This document shows positions 14,922-21,978 of a stretch of 24,622 bases of DNA, piece after piece. The notes below the pieces were generated by a model. That model made no database searches, had not been told where the DNA came from, and worked only from the letters and a program-made list of their open reading frames with translations. How positions within the stretch are numbered: the stretch's first letter is position 1; each line of letters starts with the position of its first letter. This DNA is from Collinsella aerofaciens (GTDB lineage: Bacteria; Actinomycetota; Coriobacteriia; Coriobacteriales; Coriobacteriaceae), in the NCBI GenBank assembly GCA_021641225.1, contig JAJWXI010000010.1, positions 1 to 24,622 on the forward strand, given 5' to 3'. Position numbers and translations under genes: made by a program.

Positions 14922-16868
14922 GTGCGCGTGGCCGGTCACGACAACATTCCAACGCTTGCCGAGCAGGTTTCGCGCGTTCCCACGCAGCCCGGCTGCTACC
15001 TTTGGAAAGACGCCAAGGGCGATGTCATCTACGTGGGCAAGGCGAAAAACCTGCGCGCCCGTATGCGTCAGTACGTGACGCTGCAGGACGAGCGCCAGAA
15101 GATCCCGCTGATGATGCAGTTGGTGGCGAGCTTTGACTATATCGTGGTGGAGACCGAGCACGAGGCGTTGGTGCTCGAGCGCAATTTGATTGGTCAGTAC
15201 CATCCGTACTTTAACGTCGACCTCAAGGATGACAAGAGCTACCCCTTTATCGCCATTACAAAGGGCGACCTGTATCCCGCTATCAAATACACGCGTGAGC
15301 GTCATAAGCCGGGAACGCGCTATTTTGGACCTTATACCGATAGCCGCGCCGCACGTGAGACGATAGATACGCTGCGCAAGGTTATCCCCATCTGCTCCGC
15401 ATCCTGTGCGGAGTGGCGTCGTTGTCGCCGTATCGTCGAGTCCCACAAGGGCGAGGAAGACATCGTCAATATGATTTGCGCGCAAAACGGGCGCCCCTGC
15501 TTCGACTATCATGTCGGGCGCGGCCCGGGTGCGTGTGTCGGCGCGATTTCCCCGGCAGACTATGCCAAGAACGTCAAACGTGTCGAACGTTTTTTGTCGG
15601 GCCATCGCAAGGACGTCGTCGACGAGCTGACATCCGAGATGACGGAGGCCGCCGAGGCGCTCGATTTTGAGCGCGCCGCCCGCGTCAAACGTCGTTTGGA
15701 GGTCATCAGGGGTCTGGACGACCGTCAGCAAGTCGTTTTTCCCTCCAGTGTCGATATCGATGTCATCGGTTTCTATCGCGAGGAGACCATCTCCGCCGCT
15801 TGCGTCTTCGTCGTTCGCGAGGGCCGAACAGTTCGCACCTGCGAGTTCATTCTCGACAAGGGTCTTGATGTTGACGAGGAAGAGCTCCAGTCGGGCTTTC
15901 TTAAGCGTTATTACGACGAGACGGCTGATATTCCAGCTGAGGTCAACCTTTCCGTCGAGCTTGAGGATGCGGAGGCGCTGGGGGAGTGGCTTGCGGGCAA
16001 GCGTGAGCGTTCCTGCCATCTCCATAGGCCGCAGCGTGGCGAAAAGCACCGTCTACTCGATATGGCATCCAAAAATGCGCGCCATGCCCTCATGCGCTAC
16101 ATGATGCGAACGGGGTACGCTGACGACCGCACCAATCAAGCGCTCCTGGAGCTCGAAAGTGCGTTGGCGCTGCCATCGCCGCCGTTGCGTATCGAGTGCT
16201 TCGATATCTCGACGCTGCATGGCACCTTTACGGTCGCCTCGATGGTGGTGTTTACCAACGGGCGCGCCGACAAGAGCCAGTATCGTCGTTTTAAAATCCA
16301 GGCCGAATTGGACGAGGCAAACGACTTCGTGTCGATGTCCGAGGTTTTGGGACGACGCTATGCTCCCGAGCGCATGGCCGACGAGCGCTTTGGCTCGCGC
16401 CCCGATTTGCTCGTTGTCGATGGCGGTAAGCCGCAATTGACCGCTGCGATCAAGCAACTTGAGGCTCTTGGGCTCGATATACCAGTTTGTGGCTTGGCAA
16501 AGGCCGATGAGGAGGTTTTCGTGCCTTGGGACGAGACTCCAGTCGTGCTGCCGACCGGGTCCGCGTCGCTCTATCTAATTAAACAGGTGCGCGATGAATC
16601 GCACCGTTTTGCCATCACGTTCCATCGCGAATTGCGCGATAAAGCCATGACGGTATCGGTACTCGATGACGTTCCAGGCGTGGGACCCACCAGAAAACGT
16701 GCCCTTATGCGCCATTTTGGCTCGATGAAGCGTTTGCGCGCGGCGAGCGAGCAAGAGATCGCGGAAGTTCGAGGCGTTCCTGCCGATGTCGCCAAAGCGG
16801 TTCACGAGGCGCTCGTTGCATGGAATGCCGAGCGCGCCGAGGCGGCGGCAAAGCAATCCGAAAACTAA
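14922..16868 (+). CDS. uvrC: UvrABC excinuclease subunit C
   Basis: UvrC makes both incisions flanking the lesion in the UvrB-DNA complex. Order of domains in the 648 residues: GIY-YIG nuclease (GCYLWKD...VIYVGKAKNLRARMRQY, 24-51), Cys-rich linker (158-205), UVR domain (about 235-270), RNase H-like endonuclease with 'ECFDIST' and 'LLVVDGGK' acidic residues and 'SHRFAITFHR', then helix-hairpin-helix repeats at the C-terminus (DVPGVGPTRKRALMRHFGS...VRGVPADVAKAV). The start is uncertain: GTG at 14922 follows the murJ TAG directly, but GTG at 14928 has TAGG 5 nt upstream and gives an equally good N-terminus. Unusual: the linker carries about 23 extra residues and one of the four cluster-binding cysteines of E. 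coli UvrC is Gly (G201). An inverted repeat follows the stop. Confidence 0.96.
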   Translation: MRVAGHDNIPTLAEQVSRVPTQPGCYLWKDAKGDVIYVGKAKNLRARMRQYVTLQDERQKIPLMMQLVASFDYIVVETEHEALVLERNLIGQYHPYFNVDLKDDKSYPFIAITKGDLYPAIKYTRERHKPGTRYFGPYTDSRAARETIDTLRKVIPICSASCAEWRRCRRIVESHKGEEDIVNMICAQNGRPCFDYHVGRGPGACVGAISPADYAKNVKRVERFLSGHRKDVVDELTSEMTEAAEALDFERAARVKRRLEVIRGLDDRQQVVFPSSVDIDVIGFYREETISAACVFVVREGRTVRTCEFILDKGLDVDEEELQSGFLKRYYDETADIPAEVNLSVELEDAEALGEWLAGKRERSCHLHRPQRGEKHRLLDMASKNARHALMRYMMRTGYADDRTNQALLELESALALPSPPLRIECFDISTLHGTFTVASMVVFTNGRADKSQYRRFKIQAELDEANDFVSMSEVLGRRYAPERMADERFGSRPDLLVVDGGKPQLTAAIKQLEALGLDIPVCGLAKADEEVFVPWDETPVVLPTGSASLYLIKQVRDESHRFAITFHRELRDKAMTVSVLDDVPGVGPTRKRALMRHFGSMKRLRAASEQEIAEVRGVPADVAKAVHEALVAWNAERAEAAAKQSEN

Positions 16869-16889
16869 ACACGCCTCTAAACAACTGAT

Positions 16890-16920
16890 ATACATGATTG
16901 CGTGATTTTCAATCATGTAT
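16890..16920. repeat. Perfect AT-rich inverted repeat after uvrC
   Basis: ATACATGATTG (16890-16900) and CAATCATGTAT (16910-16920) are exact reverse complements (11 bp) around a 9-nt loop, 21 nt past the uvrC stop. It could end the uvrC transcript, though no T tract follows, or be an operator for the importer operon downstream. The 365-nt gap 16869-17233 otherwise holds an AAACGTTT palindrome (16963-16970), promoter-like sites and the leader hairpins listed separately; no credible gene is seen in it. Confidence 0.55.
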
Positions 16921-16992
16921 TTCACGGCGATTACCAGCCGATTTCGGGTTTTATTAACGCTAAAACGTTTGACTAGCTATGGTGAACAACCC

Positions 16993-17001
16993 TGCTATTC
17001 T
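16993..17001 (+). promoter_or_regulatory. Candidate extended -10 promoter for the importer operon
   Basis: TGCTATTCT matches the extended -10 form TG-n-TATNNT. TTGACT at 16969-16974 is a good -35 by sequence but 21 nt away, too far for normal pairing. If used, the transcript would have a structured leader of about 225 nt. A second weaker candidate is TTGGGC (17137-17142) with TATATC (17161-17166), spacing 18, giving a leader of about 60 nt. Neither is decisive. Confidence 0.3.
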
Positions 17002-17033
17002 GCGGGTTGACGAAGACTGATATCTCACCTCGT

Positions 17034-17114
17034 CGATACATACTGTCTGGCGAATCGTTTGTCAATGAATTCGGTGAACGGTAGTAAATACCGTTCAAGC
17101 GTATGTATGTATCG
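17034..17114 (+). promoter_or_regulatory. Nested inverted repeats, candidate structured 5' leader RNA
   Basis: CGATACATAC (17034-17043) pairs with GTATGTATCG (17105-17114), a perfect 10-bp outer stem. It encloses TGAACGGTA (17075-17083) paired with TACCGTTCA (17089-17097), a perfect 9-bp hairpin with loop GTAAA. The remaining 31 nt (17044-17074) could form the other arm of a junction. It lies 120 nt upstream of the binding-protein gene. It does not match a riboswitch or T-box motif that I recognise. Confidence 0.45.
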
Positions 17115-17180
17115 GTCGCCGAGCGCGGCACCTCAGTTGGGCTCGTCGGTAGGTAAGGTATATATCGTCCGCAAGTTGCG

Positions 17181-17204
17181 CGGGGGCACGTCTAGGTGCT
17201 CCCG
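17181..17204 (+). promoter_or_regulatory. GC-rich hairpin close to the binding-protein start
   Basis: CGGGGGCAC (17181-17189) and GTGCTCCCG (17196-17204) form a 9-bp stem with one G-U pair and a 6-nt loop. It ends 19 nt before the Shine-Dalgarno AGGAG (17224-17228). No T tract follows directly, so it is more likely a leader stem than a terminator. Confidence 0.45.
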
Positions 17205-17233
17205 GGTAAGATTCTCTATTGATAGGAGAAGAC

Positions 17234-18847
17234 ATGGCCATCATCAACAAGGGTATGTCCAGGCGTTCGTTCCTCGGCCTCACCGGCAGCGTCGCTGCTG
17301 TCGCAGGGCTTGGTCTCACCGGCTGCGGTGGCAGCTCCAGCGACGAGGGTTCCGCTTCCGGTTCCACCGATTCCGCCAACCGTGGCGGCGGCGTGATCAC
17401 AGCTGGTTCCGCTTACGCTCCGTCCAGCTTCGATCCCGCCAGCACCGGCTCCGCTGTGGGCCTGGGTGCTAACTGGCACGTCGTCGAGGGCCTCTATGGC
17501 ATCGATTACCACGACTACAGCACCTTCAACGAGCTCGCCACCGACGATCCCAAGTCTGTGGACGACACCACTTTCGAGGTCACCATCCGCAAGGGCGCCA
17601 AGTTCTCCGATGGCACCGAGGTCACCGCTGACGATGTCGTTGCCTCCTACACCGCTTGCGCCGCTTCCGCTACCTATGCTCCGTTCTTCCAGCCCTTCGA
17701 GTCCATCGAGGCCAAGGACGCCAGCACCGTGACGGTCAAGACCAAGGTCCCCAACTTCTCCCTGCTCAAGGATCGTCTGGCCATCGTCCGCGTTACCCCG
17801 GCCACCCAGACCGAGGAGGATCGCGCCAAGCAGCCGATCGGCTCCGGCCCCTGGATGTACGACTCTATCTCCGATACCGAGATCACCCTGGTTCCCAACC
17901 CCGAGTACAACGGTGAGTATGCTGCCGAGGATAAGAAGATCCAGTACAGCATCCTGACCGACCCCACCGCTCGCGTTACCGCTCAGCAGGAGGGCTCCAC
18001 GCTCGTTATGGAGCTCGTTACCGCTGACGCCGTCGACCAGCTCGAGAGCGCCGGCTGCAAGATCGATAACGTTCAGGGTTTCGGCACCCGCTTCATCATG
18101 TTCAACGTCGCCAAGGAGCCTTGGAACAACGTCAAGGTCCGTCAGGCTGTCATGTATGCGCTCGACACCGAGAAGATGGTCAGCAACACCTTCGCCGGCC
18201 TTGCCACCGCTGCCAGCTGCTACCTGCCCAAGAGCTTCACCAACTATCATGAGGCTTCCACGGTGTACAAGACCGACGCCAAGAAGGCTAAGAAGCTCAT
18301 CGAGGAGTCTGGCATCACCCCGGGTGCCATCACCCTGCGCACCACCGACAACGAGCAGATTAAGGGCATGGCCGCCCAGGTCAAGAACGACCTCGACGCT
18401 CTCGGCTTCGATGTGACCATCCAGACCGATACCTCGCCGGCCACCTACGCTGCCATCGACGGCGGCGAGGCCTACGATATCCTCCTTGCCCCTGGCGATC
18501 CTTCCTGCTTCGGCGCCGACCCCGACCTGCTGCTCAACTGGTGGTACGGCGACAACGTCTGGATGCAGACCCGTTGCCCGTGGAAGGAGTCCGCTGAGTG
18601 GCAGAAGCTCCACAGTCTCATGGACGAGGCTCTTGCCGCCGAGGGCGACGAGCAGCAGAAGAAGTGGAACGAGTGCTTCGACATCATTGCCGACAACGCC
18701 GTTCTGTACCCCGTTGTCCACGTCAAGACCGTCTCCGCTTCCTGGGACGATCCGTCCACCGCGCCCAACGGCGAGGCCCTCGATGGCTTCAAGGGCATCG
18801 GCACGACGAGCATGTCCTTCAGGGGCGTCGCGACCGTCAAGGCCTAA
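17234..18847 (+). CDS. ABC importer substrate-binding lipoprotein (family 5, Opp/Dpp type)
   Basis: A 537-residue extracytoplasmic solute-binding protein (SBP_bac_5 fold) that would deliver its ligand to the permeases encoded downstream. The N-terminus has a twin-arginine motif SRRSFLG (9-15), a hydrophobic core, and the lipobox LTGC with Cys31 as lipidation site, so it appears to be a Tat-exported lipoprotein. A Gly/Ser-rich linker follows. Family features include 'YEGLY/VEGLYGIDY', 'TIRKGAKFSDGTEVTADDVVASY' (usually F-x-DG-x-x-xTA-D-V), 'GSGPWMY' and 'VRQAVMYALD'. The ATG is fixed by AGGAG with 5 nt spacing; a TTG at 17219 would add five residues but lies upstream of the Shine-Dalgarno. Codon use is strongly C-ending with AAG-only lysine, indicating high expression. 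Peptides are the default ligand, but family members also bind oligosaccharides or nickel. Confidence 0.93.
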   Translation: MAIINKGMSRRSFLGLTGSVAAVAGLGLTGCGGSSSDEGSASGSTDSANRGGGVITAGSAYAPSSFDPASTGSAVGLGANWHVVEGLYGIDYHDYSTFNELATDDPKSVDDTTFEVTIRKGAKFSDGTEVTADDVVASYTACAASATYAPFFQPFESIEAKDASTVTVKTKVPNFSLLKDRLAIVRVTPATQTEEDRAKQPIGSGPWMYDSISDTEITLVPNPEYNGEYAAEDKKIQYSILTDPTARVTAQQEGSTLVMELVTADAVDQLESAGCKIDNVQGFGTRFIMFNVAKEPWNNVKVRQAVMYALDTEKMVSNTFAGLATAASCYLPKSFTNYHEASTVYKTDAKKAKKLIEESGITPGAITLRTTDNEQIKGMAAQVKNDLDALGFDVTIQTDTSPATYAAIDGGEAYDILLAPGDPSCFGADPDLLLNWWYGDNVWMQTRCPWKESAEWQKLHSLMDEALAAEGDEQQKKWNECFDIIADNAVLYPVVHVKTVSASWDDPSTAPNGEALDGFKGIGTTSMSFRGVATVKA

Positions 18848-18941
18848 GACTCGCTTGAGTCATATGTAGGGCGTCGGTCGTAAGGCAACGTCCTCATAGT
18901 TGAAACAAAGACCCGGGCGGCAACGATGTCGCTCGGGTCTT
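18848..18941 (+). terminator. Intra-operon hairpins between binding protein and permease (attenuator-like)
   Basis: The main stem is AAGACCCGGGCG (18908-18919) with CGCTCGGGTCTT (18930-18941), 12 bp with one G-U pair and a 10-nt loop. Two smaller hairpins precede it: GACTC/GAGTC (18848-18861) and AGGGCGT/ACGTCCT (about 18867-18893). Only TTGTAATG follows, so termination is probably partial. Such an element would keep binding-protein mRNA above permease mRNA, as is usual for these operons. Confidence 0.6.
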
Positions 18942-19002
18942 GTAATGAGTATCCGTACTCATATACCAGTTGGTCCTACCGACAAAAGAAAGGGGAGAGA
19001 AC

Positions 19003-19959
19003 GTGAACAACTTGCTACGTTTGATTGGAAGGCGTCTTGTGGCGCTGCCGATCATGGCATTGGGCGTCACCGTCCTGGTGTTCTTCCTTATGTCGTTCTC
19101 CAAGACCGACCCCGCCTACACGGCGTTGGGTGACGGTGCCTCGCCCGAGGCGGTTGCCGAGTACCATGAGAAGTATGGTCTGGACGACCCCTGGCCCGTG
19201 CGCTACGTGCGCTATATGGGCGATTTGATTCATGGCGACATGGGCACCTATGGTGCTGCTCGCAACTCCGTTGCCAAGCGCATCTCCACGGCCCTGCCCG
19301 TCACGATGCAGCTGACCTTCATCGGTCTTGCCATCGGCGCGGTCGTTTCGTTTTTACTCGGCGTCATCGCGGCACTGTATCGCGATAAATGGCCGGACCA
19401 AGTGATCCGCGTCTTCTCCATCGCCGGCTTGGCAACCCCGTCGTTCTGGCTTGCCGTTCTGTTGATTCTGCTGTTCTCTTCCTACCTTAAGGTGCTTCCG
19501 GCGTCCGGTGCTCTGCCTCACTTCACCACCAACCCGGCTGGCTATCTGGGACGTATGATCATGCCCGCTATCGCCTTGGCATTTCCGCTGACGGGCCAGA
19601 TGACTCGTATCGTGCGTACCGCCATGGTCGAGGAGCTCGACAAGGATTATGTCCGTATGGCTCGCGGCGCCGGCGTTCCCGAGAAGGTCGTCGTCGGCAT
19701 CAACGTTCTTCGCAATGCGCTGATCACCCCGGTCACCACCCTCGGTCTTAAGATCGGTTACCTCATGGGCGGCGCCGTCGTCATCGAGGTTATCTTCAAC
19801 CTCCCCGGCATGGGCACCGCGATTCTGCAGGGCGTTCAGGGCAACGAGGCGAACCTGGTTCAGGGCGTCGTTATCGTCGTTGCTCTTGCCTTCATCATCA
19901 TCAACATCGTGGTTGACATGCTCTACCTGCTCATCAACCCGCGCATCAGGACGGTGTAG
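19003..19959 (+). CDS. ABC importer permease (OppB/DppB type)
   Basis: A 318-residue inner-membrane permease, one half of the translocation pore. It shows an N-terminal membrane segment (10-30), the extracellular 'DP..A..G..ASPE...Y...GLDDPWPVRYVRYM' region typical of DppB/OppB, and five further hydrophobic segments (about 102-124, 138-160, 183-200, 250-270, 286-312). The cytoplasmic coupling EAA loop 'EELDKDYVRMARGAG...VLRNA' is at 210-239. The end 'LYLLINPRIR' is standard. GTG at 19003 is chosen because GGGGAG lies 5 nt upstream; an in-frame TTG at 18970 has no ribosome-binding site. It is separated from the binding protein by an attenuator-like hairpin and from the next gene by 3 nt. Confidence 0.93.
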   Translation: MNNLLRLIGRRLVALPIMALGVTVLVFFLMSFSKTDPAYTALGDGASPEAVAEYHEKYGLDDPWPVRYVRYMGDLIHGDMGTYGAARNSVAKRISTALPVTMQLTFIGLAIGAVVSFLLGVIAALYRDKWPDQVIRVFSIAGLATPSFWLAVLLILLFSSYLKVLPASGALPHFTTNPAGYLGRMIMPAIALAFPLTGQMTRIVRTAMVEELDKDYVRMARGAGVPEKVVVGINVLRNALITPVTTLGLKIGYLMGGAVVIEVIFNLPGMGTAILQGVQGNEANLVQGVVIVVALAFIIINIVVDMLYLLINPRIRTV

Positions 19960-19962
19960 ATT

Positions 19963-21978
19963 ATGGTAAAGATTCGAGAGAAGCAAACCGAGCAGCTCGA
20001 GAAGGCTGCCTCCAAGGGGCTCAAGCTCGGTGGCTGGAAGAAGATGACGCTGTCTTCTAAGATTGCCGCCGTCGTGCTGGTGCTGGTCGCCCTGACTGCG
20101 ATTCTGGCGCCCCTTCTTGCCCCCTATAGCCCGGTCGAGATTTTTACGGCTCGCCAGGCTCCCGGCAACGGATTTATCTTCGGTACCGACGATAAGGGTC
20201 GCGACATTCTGTCGCGCATGCTCTACGGTGGTCGTTACTCGCTGATTATCGGCTTTGGCGCCACTGCCATGGCTCTGGTCTGCGGCTCGGTCGTGGGCGC
20301 CCTTGCAGCGGTTTCGCGCAAGGCCGTCTCCGAGACGATCATGCGTATCTTGGACATCATCATGTCCATCCCGGGCATCGCCCTCGCGGCCGTTTTCGTC
20401 TCTATCCTGGGCAACTCCGTGCCGTCGATCATCTTCGCCATCGGCTTTATGTACACTCCGCAGATTGCCCGTATCGTGCGCGCCAACATCGTGTCCGAGT
20501 ATGGCGAGGACTATGTCCGCGCGGTCATCGTTTCCGGCGCCAAGGCTCCGTGGATTTTGATCAAGCATGTTCTGCGTAACTGCATCGCCCCGATCATGGT
20601 CTTCACCGTTACCCTGGTCGCCGACGCCATCATCTTCGAGGCCTCGCTGACCTTCATCGGCGCTGGTATCCAGGAGCCCACCGCTACCTGGGGCAACATC
20701 CTCGCCGACGCCCGCGGCGGCGTGCTCGCCGGCCGTTGGTGGCAGGCGCTGTTCCCGGGTCTGGCCATCATGATCACCTGCCTGGCGCTCAATATCCTCT
20801 CCGAGGGCATTACCGACGCCATGGCCGCTGCTCCCTCCGCCGCCCTGGATCCGACCGATTCCTCCAAGCGCCGCGAGGCCGACCTGCTGGTCTCCGACCC
20901 CGTTCGCGCCTACAAGGAGCAGGCCCAGTCCCTCTCCGCTCGCCTTGGCGCCCTGCGCGATGTCGAGCTCAAGCGTGACGATCGCCATGTGCCCGACGAG
21001 TCTGTCGAACCGATCCTTTCGGTCCGTGACTTCTGCATCCAGTTTGAGCACCACGGCGATATCAACGTCGTCGACCATGTCAACTTTGACGTCCGTCCTG
21101 GTCAGACCATGGGCCTGGTGGGCGAGTCCGGTTGCGGTAAGTCCATCACCACGCTGGCCATCATGGGCCTGACCGACGATGACGAACATCTTTCCGGCGA
21201 GGTTCTCTGGGAGGGCCGTGACCTGCTCAAGATGAGCAAGAAGGAGTGGTTCGGCCTGCGCGGTACCGATATCGCCATGGTCTATCAGGACGCCCTGTCC
21301 TCGCTCAACCCCTCCATGCTCATCTCTGCCCAGATGAAGCAGCTCACCAAGCGCGGCGGCACCCGCAGCGCCGAGGAACTCCTGGAGCTCGTGGGCCTCG
21401 ACCCCAAGCGTACGCTCGAGAGCTACCCGCATGAGCTTTCCGGTGGCCAGCGTCAGCGTGTTCTGATCGCTATGGCCCTTACCCGCGACCCCAAGCTGGT
21501 CATCTGCGACGAGCCCACGACCGCTCTGGACGTTACCGTCCAGAAGCAGGTCATCAAGCTGCTCAACGACCTTCAGGCCAAGCTCGGCTTTGCCATGATC
21601 TTCGTCTCGCACGACCTTGCGCTGGTCGCCGAGGTCGCCCATAACATCACGGTTATGTACGCCGGTCAGGTTATCGAGCAGGCACCCACCAAGGAGCTGC
21701 TCACCAACCCGATTCACGAGTACACCCGCGGTCTTTTGGGTTCCGTTCTGTCCATCGAGAGCGGTTCGGGCCGCCTGCACCAGGTGCCCGGCGCCGTTCC
21801 GAGTCCGCGCGATTTCCCCAAGGGCGATCGCTTCGCGCCCCGCTCGAGCCATCCGCGTATTGGCCTGGACACCCGTCCGGTCTTCAAGCGCGTGCCCGGC
21901 ACCGAGCACTTCTATTCTGAGCTCCCCGACGAGGTGCTCAAGGCAAATGGTTTGACCCCTCACGCGGAGGTGATGTAG
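19963..21978 (+). CDS. Fused ABC importer permease-ATPase (DppC-DppD type)
   Basis: A single 671-residue protein combining the second permease and an ATPase. Residues 1-300: DppC/OppC-like, with a cytoplasmic N-terminus, TM1 at about 33-53, 'FGTDDKGRDILSRMLYGGRYSL' (73-94), more membrane segments, and EAA loop 'GEDYVRAVIVSGAKAPWIL...LRN' (181-206). A hydrophilic linker of about 50 residues follows. Residues 350-600: ATPase with Walker A GESGCGKS (387-394), Q-loop Q442, signature LSGGQRQR (492-499), Walker B LVICDE (512-517) and H-loop H550. The C-terminal oligopeptide-transport extension is present, but the Cys residues often found there (C-x-F-x-x-R-C) are absent ('GDRFAPRSSHP'). No frameshift is visible and the linker reads smoothly, so the fusion looks genuine. 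Similar permease/ATP-binding fusions occur in other actinobacteria. Confidence 0.92.
   Translation: MVKIREKQTEQLEKAASKGLKLGGWKKMTLSSKIAAVVLVLVALTAILAPLLAPYSPVEIFTARQAPGNGFIFGTDDKGRDILSRMLYGGRYSLIIGFGATAMALVCGSVVGALAAVSRKAVSETIMRILDIIMSIPGIALAAVFVSILGNSVPSIIFAIGFMYTPQIARIVRANIVSEYGEDYVRAVIVSGAKAPWILIKHVLRNCIAPIMVFTVTLVADAIIFEASLTFIGAGIQEPTATWGNILADARGGVLAGRWWQALFPGLAIMITCLALNILSEGITDAMAAAPSAALDPTDSSKRREADLLVSDPVRAYKEQAQSLSARLGALRDVELKRDDRHVPDESVEPILSVRDFCIQFEHHGDINVVDHVNFDVRPGQTMGLVGESGCGKSITTLAIMGLTDDDEHLSGEVLWEGRDLLKMSKKEWFGLRGTDIAMVYQDALSSLNPSMLISAQMKQLTKRGGTRSAEELLELVGLDPKRTLESYPHELSGGQRQRVLIAMALTRDPKLVICDEPTTALDVTVQKQVIKLLNDLQAKLGFAMIFVSHDLALVAEVAHNITVMYAGQVIEQAPTKELLTNPIHEYTRGLLGSVLSIESGSGRLHQVPGAVPSPRDFPKGDRFAPRSSHPRIGLDTRPVFKRVPGTEHFYSELPDEVLKANGLTPHAEVM

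Noticed and set aside
13632..16049. Minus-strand open frame of 805 codons opposite murJ and uvrC
   Set aside because: Same cause: shadow of two clear genes, with no Shine-Dalgarno and no recognisable fold.
16890..16926. Possible RNA pseudoknot: loop CGTGA (16901-16905) complementary to TCACG (16922-16926)
   Set aside because: A single-nucleotide connector would have to cross an 11-bp stem, which is sterically implausible unless the stem opens; probably chance.
17075..17097. LexA-type box (GAAC...GTTC) in the importer leader
   Set aside because: The GAAC and GTTC arms are too far apart for the CGAAC-N4-GTTCG pattern; better explained as a hairpin.
18901..19133. Small plus-strand open frame starting just after the binding-protein gene
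   Set aside because: It runs through the attenuator hairpin and into the permease gene in another frame, without a ribosome-binding site.
20000..21100. Frameshift or sequencing artefact producing the permease-ATPase fusion
   Set aside because: Both domains are in one frame, joined by a long charged linker with no stop or shift; such fusions are known in actinobacteria.
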